From positions 1-39,905 of the forward strand of contig NZ_JAINDF010000009.1 in assembly GCF_023006325.1 (NCBI RefSeq): a stretch of DNA of 39,905 nucleotides. The letters are read 5' to 3'. Shown one piece after another: positions 1-7,925 of the stretch. Under the pieces are notes generated by a model. The model saw nothing but the letters and a program-made list of their open reading frames with translations, searched no databases and was not told the DNA's origin. Made by a program: the position numbers and the translations under genes. Source of the stretch: Kordiimonas marina (GTDB lineage Bacteria > Pseudomonadota > Alphaproteobacteria > Sphingomonadales > Kordiimonadaceae). Each line of letters begins with the position of its first letter. Position 1 is the stretch's first letter.

Positions 1-45
1 CTGCGGCCGAACACAGCTTCATTCACCGTCCCCTCGCAACAAGTT

Positions 46-80
46 AAAAGCCCCTGCCACACGAGGTGACAGGGGCTTTT
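46..80 (-). terminator. Hairpin terminator beside the left tRNA remnant
   Basis: An 11-bp perfect stem (AAAAGCCCCTG at 46-56 with its complement at 70-80) encloses a 13-nt loop. On the minus strand it follows the tRNA-like 3' end at 83-95 and ends in a T-run, as expected for an intrinsic terminator of the former tRNA gene. Hairpins in the same position follow the tRNA copies at 32378 and 39783. The symmetry means it could also act on the plus strand. Confidence 0.7.
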
Positions 81-82
81 AA

Positions 83-104
83 TGGTTGCGGGGGCTCGAT
101 TTGG
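83..104 (-). other. Degenerate 3'-end remnant of a tRNA (probable island boundary)
   Basis: TGGTTGCGGGGGC at 83-95 is the reverse complement of a tRNA 3' acceptor end including CCA. It is identical over 13 bases to the partial tRNA-fMet copy at 32378-32390, and GATTTG at 98-103 extends the similarity. After that the sequence diverges, so no functional tRNA is encoded. With the hairpin next to it, it is best read as the left boundary of the large island. The region 105-190 contains nothing recognisable. Confidence 0.55.
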
Positions 105-190
105 GCTTCACTTGGAATACCACAATATTGGTATCCTTTCGCCTTACGTACAACTCACAGCCAGAGACCTTCATACTACGTCTAAATAAT

Positions 191-610
191 TCAAATAACC
201 TCTTGTATTTTCTTTACAACGGCTTCCAAGGACAGATCTGGAGACTTCTCGAGTTCACACTCCCAAATTCGGATGACATTCCATCCATGCTCTTGCAGTT
301 GCTTGGTCTGACGGAGGTCTCGCTCAATATTCTCCTGAAACTTGTTCTCCCAAAATGACCGACGCGTCTTAGGCATGGAGGCCTTCTTACAACCTTCATG
401 GCGATGCCAAAAACACCCATCTACAAAGATTACAGTTCGATATTTTTTTAGGACGATATCAGGCTTGCCCGGAATCCCTGCTACATTGACGCGGAATCTG
501 TAGCCAGTTCGATGCAGCATCGAACGCAACATTTTTTCTGGTTTCGTATTTTCACATCGAACCCGCGACATATTCCAGCTTCGATGTTCCTTAGAAAGTC
601 GATCCGCCAA
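191..610 (-). CDS. vsr: Very short patch repair endonuclease Vsr
   Basis: This 139-residue protein has the family's usual length and motifs: NMSRVRCENTKPE near residues 13-25, PGKPDIVL with the metal-binding catalytic Asp at about residue 51, and FVDGCFWHRHEGC at about 62-74 supplying the His/Cys residues. Vsr nicks beside T:G mismatches that arise when 5-methylcytosine deaminates, starting repair to C:G. It is the last gene of a minus-strand operon, 42 bp after its neighbour. The C5-methyltransferase encoded upstream in the same operon is the obvious source of the lesions it would repair, an arrangement well known for dcm-type loci. The family call is firm; the recognised sequence cannot be read from the protein. 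Confidence 0.95.
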   Translation of the reverse strand: MADRLSKEHRSWNMSRVRCENTKPEKMLRSMLHRTGYRFRVNVAGIPGKPDIVLKKYRTVIFVDGCFWHRHEGCKKASMPKTRRSFWENKFQENIERDLRQTKQLQEHGWNVIRIWECELEKSPDLSLEAVVKKIQEVI

Positions 611-652
611 AACCTTCTCTTTCGGGGCAAAATACCCATTTCATTGTATGTG

Positions 653-1753
653 CTAGCTCTTCTTTTCTTTCTTCGTCACATTAATTGTAGCAGCCGCAAC
701 ACCCGCAGCAAAAAGTGTTGCTCCTGGACCTGAGTTTATCTCGATTGTGTTGCCAGTAATAGATTCCATTATCTGCAAACATGCAAGGCCGCCCAGCATA
801 CGCACACCATACAGGCTAACGCCCGCAATCATAAGTTGGCCATGTTTGATAGTTGGGCGCAGAGCCTCTTTGGCCGTTTCCGTAAAGCTTTGTAATCGCT
901 TGGCCGTTATAGCTTCAGGCCTCACCTGTCCCAAATTGATTAATTCGCCCAGTTCGTTGTGCAAGGCCTTTAATTGTTCCAGCAAGTTCTCTGGCATGCC
1001 GTCAGGCGGATTGGGGTCATTGCGTTCGTGTTCATAGTAATGCACCCAAGCGGCCAGTTGCTCCAAAGCAGCCGGACCCAGGACAGTTAATTTCTTCGCT
1101 ACTTCCTGAACTGACCGTTGGCCCGTCCAAGAGCTGGCTGCAATTGTAGGCACTCCGTATTCGTCTTGGTCTTCAGCGAAACTCAGATCGCCGTCTTCTC
1201 CCAAATCCATGACATGTTGACGATTATCCAGGATGATGCGGATCGCAGACACCAGGCCACGAAGCTTGTCATCCTTAGACTGCAGCAGAGCTGACAGGTT
1301 AATTTTGCGGATTGATTGCTGTGTTGAGGTGTTTGAGAAATATGGATTCAAGAGCTGCCAGGCCACAGGGTTGTCTAGCTTCTGAAAATTACTTTTATAG
1401 TAGACTGTATATTTTTTTACTGGTCGGTGGTCGACGTGTGGTTCAGCAAAGAAATGCTTGTTCTCACAGGCCCATTTGGGAGAGGCCTTTTTTCGATCTC
1501 TAATCTTTCGTGAGCCACATTCAGGACACGATTTTAGCGGCTTGAAATCGTCCTGCTCTTCTTTTCGGTCTACAATGGATACGCCGCTGATGTCATCGTC
1601 TTCCCGAATGACGACTATATCATCCGCGCTAATGGCCTTATGGTTCTGAACGAAATTGTCAAAAACATAACGTTCGGAAGGAACATTCTCGTATCCATCG
1701 TTACCGGAATAACGTTGTGACGATACGATCAAAAGTGTCCATGCGTTAGTCAT
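653..1753 (-). CDS. Zinc-ribbon protein with probable EVE-like N-terminal domain, hydrophobic C-terminus
   Basis: This 366-residue protein has no certain family name. Residues about 25-62 (YVFDNFVQNHKAISADDIVVIR, then SGVSIVD) resemble the EVE/PUA-like fold found at the N-terminus of some HNH restriction enzymes, where it is likewise followed by a zinc ribbon. Here the ribbon is C76-x2-C79 with C96 and possibly H100. No HNH nuclease follows. Instead there is a charged alpha-helical middle and two hydrophobic stretches near 312-330 and 345-360 that could contact a membrane. EVE domains bind modified bases, so a reader of the methylation made by the operon's C5-methyltransferase is plausible, but this is an inference from remembered family patterns. 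The gene lies 18 bp after the receiver-domain gene and 42 bp before vsr, implying one transcript. Confidence 0.6.
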   Translation of the reverse strand: MTNAWTLLIVSSQRYSGNDGYENVPSERYVFDNFVQNHKAISADDIVVIREDDDISGVSIVDRKEEQDDFKPLKSCPECGSRKIRDRKKASPKWACENKHFFAEPHVDHRPVKKYTVYYKSNFQKLDNPVAWQLLNPYFSNTSTQQSIRKINLSALLQSKDDKLRGLVSAIRIILDNRQHVMDLGEDGDLSFAEDQDEYGVPTIAASSWTGQRSVQEVAKKLTVLGPAALEQLAAWVHYYEHERNDPNPPDGMPENLLEQLKALHNELGELINLGQVRPEAITAKRLQSFTETAKEALRPTIKHGQLMIAGVSLYGVRMLGGLACLQIMESITGNTIEINSGPGATLFAAGVAAATINVTKKEKKS

Positions 1754-1771
1754 ATCAATTTGGCCGCGAGA

Positions 1772-3385
1772 TTAAAATCCGCGTCGCAACCATTCAAATT
1801 CGTCTACGCCAATACGAGTTAACTTTGTATTTGCTTCGGCCGCGATACGGTGGGCATGCATAGGGTCGACATCGGCAATCCAAATATACTCAGCATCATC
1901 CGTTGTTCTAAAAACATATTGGCCAGTTTCTTTCTTAAGGACTCCCAACACTCGTTGATGTTTTGGATTGGCCAGAAATTTTTCGTATTGATTATGCTCT
2001 GCTCCAACACTCAATTTTAACTTCAGACTTTCGTCGCCATCTTTCAGGTATATGCGGAATGCATTTGTATTTCCGCCCGTACACGCTTCCAATCTCAAAA
2101 GGGGGAAATATCTACTCCCCGTAATGCGCACGGCATCACATACCGGCATTGCACAAAAATAATAGTTCCCTCTGGATTTGACGACCGACCCCATCGACAG
2201 CGTCGGGCGCCAACCTTGGGGCAAACTGTGAAATCCATCAGCTTCTCGGCTCAACTTTGATAAACGCCCAAGAATATTGGTCGTGCTTTCTTCTTTTGCT
2301 GTATCCTCATCAAACAGCCGTTTATGGGCCTGCCGCGGGAATATCCCCTTACTCACATTATGTTTAGCGTTATACTTCTGCCGAACTTCGTCTAGGCCCT
2401 CGCTCAAGCCTTTACGGACAAGTTCCAAAGGGACTACTCCCTTAAGAGCCCCCTCTTCACCGAGTGTCCCATATTTAGTATCAAACCAAGCTGTAAAGCG
2501 TTCCTCTGACAAACAGGCATGGTGTATTCGATCAGTCGCCAGAATGGCTCTAAGCTGTTGTGTCAGTACATCAAACCCGAACCCCATCACATCATCACTG
2601 TCGTCAAGCAGAAGCCTATGCCCCACGAGGGCGGGATCGAGCGAGTTTTTAAAGACAGAGAGAAGGTGGTGTGTATTTTTCCTGAGGGAATTGACGGCAC
2701 TAAGCGCAAGTGTAGGCATTAGGCCCCGTGTCAGCTTAACAAATTCCTTTACAGTTTCGGCAGGAAGGGCTGCTTCACTTATTGGTGCCGGCCCAAGAGA
2801 CCCTTGCTTGTTGAAGAATTTGACCCGAACACCGTCTCCCATCAGTGAATAAGGATCTCCTTCTTCATCCTCTAACCCGTAAGCCTCAAGTGCCTCTTTA
2901 GTTGCATTGACGCATTCAGCCAGCTTAGGGTTATCGGTATAAATAATAACTGACCTTAGCCGACCATTTTGCGCTTGGTCTAACTCGAATATTTTTTCCA
3001 ATAACTTAAGAATTAGCGTCTCGTCATTTGGCTTCAAAAACCAATCCAAAATAACAATATCCGCATTCACGACAGCGTCGGTCGTTTCCTCAATCAGCTT
3101 CTCAGGTGAAATATCTTCAGGAGGCTGAAACACCCCACACATAATACCCAGTTTTAAGTATGCGCCGACCACGGCCTGGACATCTAAGTTGCCGTCAGTA
3201 ACATCGCGTGGCCCAGCCCCCTCAACAGGAATAACTTCCAGAGGTTCATCTTCGTCCACAAGCTCCATACCGGCTTCCTGTAGATCGTCCACCACTTCAG
3301 CCACAGAAGACATTGCCGCTTTATCATCAATGATAACGGCTGTCCGTAAGAACTCTGTTGCAATTTTTTCTTCTAGATCAGCCAT
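1772..3385 (-). CDS. Receiver-domain protein of the modification/defence operon
   Basis: The N-terminus reads as a two-component receiver: paired acidic residues in VIIDD (about 20-21), a phospho-acceptor Asp in VILDW (about 114), a Thr in VIIYT (about 150) and a Lys in FFNK (about 193). That is the full catalytic set, with a larger than usual insertion between the first and third strands. The remaining 330 residues are not recognised and contain no DNA-binding motif that I can see. I chose the ATG at 3385 because GGGGGGA lies just upstream; an in-frame ATG at 3397 would add four residues but overlaps that ribosome site. It begins 20 bp after the stop of the GHKL/histidine-kinase-like protein, its likely phosphodonor, and is co-transcribed with it. 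Other names for this type of domain are response receiver or Response_reg_2-like; the match is by eye. Confidence 0.7.
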   Translation of the reverse strand: MADLEEKIATEFLRTAVIIDDKAAMSSVAEVVDDLQEAGMELVDEDEPLEVIPVEGAGPRDVTDGNLDVQAVVGAYLKLGIMCGVFQPPEDISPEKLIEETTDAVVNADIVILDWFLKPNDETLILKLLEKIFELDQAQNGRLRSVIIYTDNPKLAECVNATKEALEAYGLEDEEGDPYSLMGDGVRVKFFNKQGSLGPAPISEAALPAETVKEFVKLTRGLMPTLALSAVNSLRKNTHHLLSVFKNSLDPALVGHRLLLDDSDDVMGFGFDVLTQQLRAILATDRIHHACLSEERFTAWFDTKYGTLGEEGALKGVVPLELVRKGLSEGLDEVRQKYNAKHNVSKGIFPRQAHKRLFDEDTAKEESTTNILGRLSKLSREADGFHSLPQGWRPTLSMGSVVKSRGNYYFCAMPVCDAVRITGSRYFPLLRLEACTGGNTNAFRIYLKDGDESLKLKLSVGAEHNQYEKFLANPKHQRVLGVLKKETGQYVFRTTDDAEYIWIADVDPMHAHRIAAEANTKLTRIGVDEFEWLRRGF

Positions 3386-3405
3386 ACATCCCCCCAATAT
3401 TTGAT

Positions 3406-6360
3406 TTATAATTGTTTGCTGATCACAAAGGTGGGGGCGTTCTGTACTCCCACATTCTCCAGTGAAATATTCATGTCGATCTGATTCAAAATTTCCCTGG
3501 AAACAGCCATGCCAATCCCTGTCCCATTTGGCTTCGTAGAAAAACCAAACTCAAAGATGTCTTCAACGTCCGCAACGTCGATCCCTGGTCCCGAGTTAGT
3601 TACCCGGATGTCATCCTTGCGCACATCGAAGACAATAGTACGTTTCCCCGCATCAGAACGCGTTAGCCAATATATTGCGTTGTCCACCAAATTAACGAAA
3701 ACAGGGAGGATGCAGGATGGGTAAGAGTTAATTTTATATTTCTGGAATGCCGGTGTAATTACCAACGAAATATCATTCCCGGCCAGTTGATCCCCAAAGA
3801 TGGCTCTTACAAATTTTTCGATGTCATAACCGGAAATATCAATAGCCGACCGCTGCATCCGTCGATCCATTGGAAGGAATAGCTGCAGATAGCTCTCCAG
3901 ATGCTGAAAGCTTGTAACCAACTCATTATATATCTCTGTAAGGCCTTCACTCTGTTTAGCCCAAGGCTTTAAACGTTGTAATCCGCGATATAGATTGCGC
4001 GAATGGCCGCTAAATTCATGCTGTACAACGCCCAGCGCCATACCCACTTGCGCCCACTCCGAGAATTTCTCGAGCTTCTCCATTAATTCGATATTATGGC
4101 CCTCTAAAGCCTCGACAACAGATAGGTGGCTAGTTTCGATGTCGCCACTTAGATCCAGCGCTTCAAGTTGTTGATAGACGTCTTCCAATCTTGTAGTGAC
4201 GTCCTCATGTATAGCCCGCACTCGGTCAAGGGAAGTGTTCCGAACACTGACCAAAACATCCTCATTTGCCAGGTTCTGAACCGTCTTATGTGTATCGACT
4301 TTGACTTCCTCAAGTTGTTTACTAACAGCCAACACAATACCATTAACATTCTCTCTGGTCTTTTCCTGGAGGCCTTCCAGGGATGCCCTAATACGATTGC
4401 GCAATTTGTTCGCGGCAGAAAGCGCTTCGTCAGCCCTTTCATATACGGGCGCTAAATATCGGTCCGTAGAGGAAAATTCCACCAGTCCTTGATCAACCAA
4501 CTCTTCCAGCACTTCACCAATTGTGGCCTCCAGCGGCTTGAGGACGTTCTCTATGAACTCAGATTTCGCGGCTTCAAGGCGGACGTATGCCTTATTATCT
4601 ACTTTTGATGGCTGAAACCCCCTCGGCTTAGGCACTTCCATTTTCTTAGTGAGAGCCTCCACCTGGGTTCTTGCCGTATTCTCAACGGCTACAGCCTCCT
4701 TTCCGGCTTCAAGCGGATTCTTGATAGCTCGAATACGTCCTTGAGCAGCGTTAAACTGCTCTATTATGGCAGAGGCTACTTCATGGAAAAGCCCATTATC
4801 CAGATCTTCCTTGACAACACTGATTGCTTCTTTGAAGTCTTTTCTTTTCTTTCTGGTTCTTTCGTCATGCTTCTTCCGTATTTCCGCAGCGCGCTGTCTT
4901 TCTGTCCTCAATTCGTGATGAACGGTTGAAACTTTAGCGTCATCGCCCCGAAAATAGTCGATAGCTAGTTGCTGCAAAAGATTCTCTAGAAGCGACCTCA
5001 ACTGGCGATAAGCGAGGTTCTCACGAAACCCTTCCCGCCCCGCTTTTTCTTTCAACTGTTCATTGTCTGCAGCCGAAATTTCCACACAGCCTGTCATTCG
5101 TCGATATGAAAAGAACCAATCCCTAGCAGACAGCGTTCTTCTATGCTCGATATGAAGCCAGTCGTAATCATTGTTGCCATATGGCAAAATACGAACGCCA
5201 TCCCGGTATATATACACACCTCCGAAAGCATCCAATTTTGAGACAATTTCTTTCCAGTCTTCCTCGTCCATTCTACTTTCAACAAGGCGGCCTTGGACGT
5301 AGGCAATGTTGACTCTAAAAGGACCGCATTTTGTTGTTCCAGTAAACTCCGGCGGTGGCGACAAGGTATATTCATACTCAACCTCATCATAGATTCTTAC
5401 TTTCCCACGAAATACACCGGTTTCATCGAAACCACCTTCAAAATGGTGGTCGGCCTTTTCAAATTCGTCCGGGGTAAAGAAGCTGTGAGGACCGATCAAC
5501 TCCCTAGGCTCACCTCCGCTGTGGTGCCAAAACTCTGCCGTTACGGGAGCGGCTTTAGATCCCTTTCGCATGGTATTACTAAAACCAAGCAAATATTTCT
5601 GAATAGTAGATATAGAGCCAAGCTGGCTTGAGATCATCAGATCTAGATCCAATTCAACATTAGTCGGTTGAATCAAGAAATAGGTACCACCGGTGTCAGA
5701 CGATAAATCTGGGCCTTCAAGATTCGATATCAGATCAAAGACATCCACCTGGTACTGGTCAATTTCCCTTAAAATCCGTTGGTAGGCGGGCTGAGACAAC
5801 TCTGATTTCAACCCCTCAATGCTGCTCTTGAAATAGTCGCGGACCAGCATTAAATCTTCGGGCGCCGGGACCTTTTCATCCAGCTCAAGTATCGGAACAT
5901 CTATGTTATTCAGGTCAAGGCCAGGCTGTTCAAATATCGTCCAGTTTATAAAGCCCAGGACCGTTTTATGGGCTCCGTCTGGCCGTATAGCCCGGGAGAT
6001 GATGAGCACCTGTGGACCAATAGCAGCAATAGCTAACCGGCCAATGCCCTTTGCCCCCAAAATCGCCCGCCTTGGTAAATTCTTGGGGCCAGTCCACACT
6101 GGTCGGGTCAAATCATTTGCGGTCAGTTTGCTTTCCGTTCCAAGGGCAAGCCAGCGGTTTTCGTAGTCATCCAGAGTCATCCCAAAACCATCATCGCGTA
6201 TAGCTAACAGGTTCTTGTCAGGGAAATAATCGATACGGACTTTATCCGCATAGGCATCATGAGCATTTTTGAGTAGTTCATGCAGAGCTGTCGGAACGCC
6301 AGCTATCTGCTGTCGCCCTAACATATCTACTGCTCGTGCTCTGACTTTAAGTTTTGCCAC
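3406..6360 (-). CDS. MORC/MutL-type GHKL ATPase fused to a histidine-kinase-like module
   Basis: This 984-residue protein contains two GHKL ATP-binding modules. The N-terminal one has ELLKNAHDA (about 28-36), DDGFGM (56-61) and GAKGIGRLA (about 101-110), the N, G1 and G2 boxes in the MORC/MutL/Hsp90 style. A long charged coiled-coil region spans about 480-760. The C-terminus looks like a sensor kinase: QHEFSGHSRNL with a candidate phospho-His near 781, N box NLVDNAIYWL near 890, G1 NSGPGI near 922, an F box (FEFGFSTKP) and G2 GTGIGMAV near 945-953. The start is GTG at 6360, preceded by GAGGAG at a normal distance. MORC-like ATPases in restriction-modification operons are established knowledge; the added kinase module beside a receiver gene is the notable point. 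ATP-driven DNA clamping plus phosphotransfer to the neighbour is inferred. Confidence 0.8.
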   Translation of the reverse strand: MAKLKVRARAVDMLGRQQIAGVPTALHELLKNAHDAYADKVRIDYFPDKNLLAIRDDGFGMTLDDYENRWLALGTESKLTANDLTRPVWTGPKNLPRRAILGAKGIGRLAIAAIGPQVLIISRAIRPDGAHKTVLGFINWTIFEQPGLDLNNIDVPILELDEKVPAPEDLMLVRDYFKSSIEGLKSELSQPAYQRILREIDQYQVDVFDLISNLEGPDLSSDTGGTYFLIQPTNVELDLDLMISSQLGSISTIQKYLLGFSNTMRKGSKAAPVTAEFWHHSGGEPRELIGPHSFFTPDEFEKADHHFEGGFDETGVFRGKVRIYDEVEYEYTLSPPPEFTGTTKCGPFRVNIAYVQGRLVESRMDEEDWKEIVSKLDAFGGVYIYRDGVRILPYGNNDYDWLHIEHRRTLSARDWFFSYRRMTGCVEISAADNEQLKEKAGREGFRENLAYRQLRSLLENLLQQLAIDYFRGDDAKVSTVHHELRTERQRAAEIRKKHDERTRKKRKDFKEAISVVKEDLDNGLFHEVASAIIEQFNAAQGRIRAIKNPLEAGKEAVAVENTARTQVEALTKKMEVPKPRGFQPSKVDNKAYVRLEAAKSEFIENVLKPLEATIGEVLEELVDQGLVEFSSTDRYLAPVYERADEALSAANKLRNRIRASLEGLQEKTRENVNGIVLAVSKQLEEVKVDTHKTVQNLANEDVLVSVRNTSLDRVRAIHEDVTTRLEDVYQQLEALDLSGDIETSHLSVVEALEGHNIELMEKLEKFSEWAQVGMALGVVQHEFSGHSRNLYRGLQRLKPWAKQSEGLTEIYNELVTSFQHLESYLQLFLPMDRRMQRSAIDISGYDIEKFVRAIFGDQLAGNDISLVITPAFQKYKINSYPSCILPVFVNLVDNAIYWLTRSDAGKRTIVFDVRKDDIRVTNSGPGIDVADVEDIFEFGFSTKPNGTGIGMAVSREILNQIDMNISLENVGVQNAPTFVISKQL

Positions 6361-6429
6361 GTAGGCTCCTCATGCATTAATAAGTTGCGTAGACTGTCCC
6401 TATCATTGCATCAAGAGAATTCTCACAAT

Positions 6430-7488
6430 CTACTGTATCAGTGCAGCTATTCTCTCAGCGATTTTAGCCATCATTTTGGGAGGAACGGCATTGCCGATTT
6501 GGCATGCGACTTGAGAGGCATTCCCGGAAAATTTATAGCTGTCAGGGAATGTTTGAAGCCTAGCAGCTTCACGTAAAGTAATAGCCCGGTCCTCAACTGG
6601 GTGGCTATATCTGCCCTTCGTAAGATCAGTGCATCCTGTGGTGAGGGTAGGCGCAACATCTTCCCAACACATCCTCCCGTAACTATCAGGATATTGATTG
6701 TCTGCTAGTCCTTTGTGACATTCCAGAACCAAACGATCCGGGAGAGAAATACGGCTTCCGCCATTTTTGGGAATATGCTTGAGACGTTCCAGTGTTATGG
6801 CATGATGTCGGCGAGAAAAATGTAATGGATCTTTCAGATCAGCTTTCTGTCCGATGACAGGACTCACTAGATCTCCGATAGCATCCCGTACTGTCTCTAT
6901 AGCCACAGGGCCGAGCTCTGTGAGCTTTTTCAGATGCTGCTTACGTTTCGCCGCAACAAGAACCATCCGCGGGCGACGCTGAGGTACACCAAGATCCGCA
7001 GCATCAACTGTGTAAGCTTTACCCACATGATATCTTAATTTGCTGAGTTTTCTTGTTAATTCTGCAAAAACTGAGTGGCGTTCAATTCCAGGAACATTTT
7101 CAAAAAATATGGCTTTGGGCTGAAAATATCTGGCAAATTTAACTGCCTCCAAGACAAGCTCTACTCGGTCATCTTCGTCAGACCGCTTCTTGTTTCGGTT
7201 GCTAAAAGGCTGACAAGGTGCACAAACGGCGAGAAGGCCAATTCTCTTGGGTAGATCCGGAAAATCCCTCTCTGGGCGCACTTGAGTAATGTCTTTCAGT
7301 TTAAAGTCGACCTCCGGATGATTGAGCTCATATGTTTTTCCAGCTATCGGGTCTATGTCTACCGACGCCAGAACATCAAATCCCGCCTGCTTTAATCCCA
7401 AGGTTACAGCTCCTGACCCACAAAAAAGATCTATAGCTGTGGGTTTGACCGTCGCATTGCTGTTCTTTGAAGGTGACCGTTTCGTCAT
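6430..7488 (-). CDS. C5-cytosine DNA methyltransferase
   Basis: This 352-residue protein carries the ordered motifs of the family: I DLFCGSGAVTLGL (20-32), IV APCQPFS with catalytic Cys at about 92, VI FFENVPG, VIII PQRRPRM, a variable target-recognition region containing TLTTGCTDL, IX REAARLQTFPDSYKF and X QIGNAVPPKMM. It would transfer methyl groups from SAM to cytosine C5 in double-stranded DNA; the target sequence cannot be deduced. Its ATG overlaps the stop of the upstream XRE gene (ATGA), so the two are translationally coupled. It precedes the MORC/kinase-like gene by 69 bp. No restriction endonuclease of ordinary type is next to it. Family assignment is secure. Confidence 0.96.
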   Translation of the reverse strand: MTKRSPSKNSNATVKPTAIDLFCGSGAVTLGLKQAGFDVLASVDIDPIAGKTYELNHPEVDFKLKDITQVRPERDFPDLPKRIGLLAVCAPCQPFSNRNKKRSDEDDRVELVLEAVKFARYFQPKAIFFENVPGIERHSVFAELTRKLSKLRYHVGKAYTVDAADLGVPQRRPRMVLVAAKRKQHLKKLTELGPVAIETVRDAIGDLVSPVIGQKADLKDPLHFSRRHHAITLERLKHIPKNGGSRISLPDRLVLECHKGLADNQYPDSYGRMCWEDVAPTLTTGCTDLTKGRYSHPVEDRAITLREAARLQTFPDSYKFSGNASQVACQIGNAVPPKMMAKIAERIAALIQ

Positions 7489-7730
7489 TGTTGATTTACA
7501 CCTTCAATTTTAAACACGCCCACTTCGTTTTTGTGCCGCTTGAAGCGTATGCCAGCCCTTTCAAAGGCCCCTTGTACAGCTGCCATTGTGCGTGTGGATG
7601 TTCTGGGAAGCCCTGGTGCTGCTTCAATTCTATGGATTGTGGAAATACCGACTTTTGCGGCCCCAGCAAGGTCAGACACCGACCATTTGAGTGCACTGCG
7701 AGCCATTCTTATTTGGTCACCAGTGAGCAT
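7485..7730 (-). CDS. XRE-family helix-turn-helix controller
   Basis: This 81-residue protein begins LTGDQIRMARSALKWSVSDLA and contains the typical lambda-repressor-like HTH (SVSDLAGAAKVGISTIHRIE, about 17-36). It opens the operon, overlaps the methyltransferase start by four bases and has a strong ribosome site (GGGAGGTAGG) before its ATG. Position and size suggest a C-protein-like regulator that times methyltransferase and effector expression. A candidate operator, GAAC-7 nt-GTTC, lies immediately upstream of the gene. Confidence 0.88.
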   Translation of the reverse strand: MLTGDQIRMARSALKWSVSDLAGAAKVGISTIHRIEAAPGLPRTSTRTMAAVQGAFERAGIRFKRHKNEVGVFKIEGVNQQ

Positions 7731-7748
7731 GCCCTACCTCCCATCTTT

Positions 7749-7802
7749 GAACATTTTTCGTTCATTTTCGAGAAATATCAACCCAACGGCGAAAAAAATC
7801 AA
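7749..7802 (-). promoter_or_regulatory. Probable promoter and operator of the modification operon
   Basis: Reading on the minus strand, TTGATT (7802-7797) and GATATT (7779-7774) are separated by 17 bp, each matching four of six consensus bases. Downstream, GAAC-N7-GTTC at 7763-7749 forms a 15-bp dyad placed to block transcription, and CGAAAATG is nearly repeated beside it. Autoregulation by the XRE protein is inferred. Nothing recognisable was found in 7803-7925. Confidence 0.4.
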
Positions 7803-7925
7803 ATATTATTATTGGCTTAGCTTATCTATTAGGATCACGCGTCCCTTCGGCAACGCTCCAGCACTCATTTTGCACGACCAACGTAATAAGAACATATCAT
7901 GAGCATACAAAGGATACCAAGCCCT

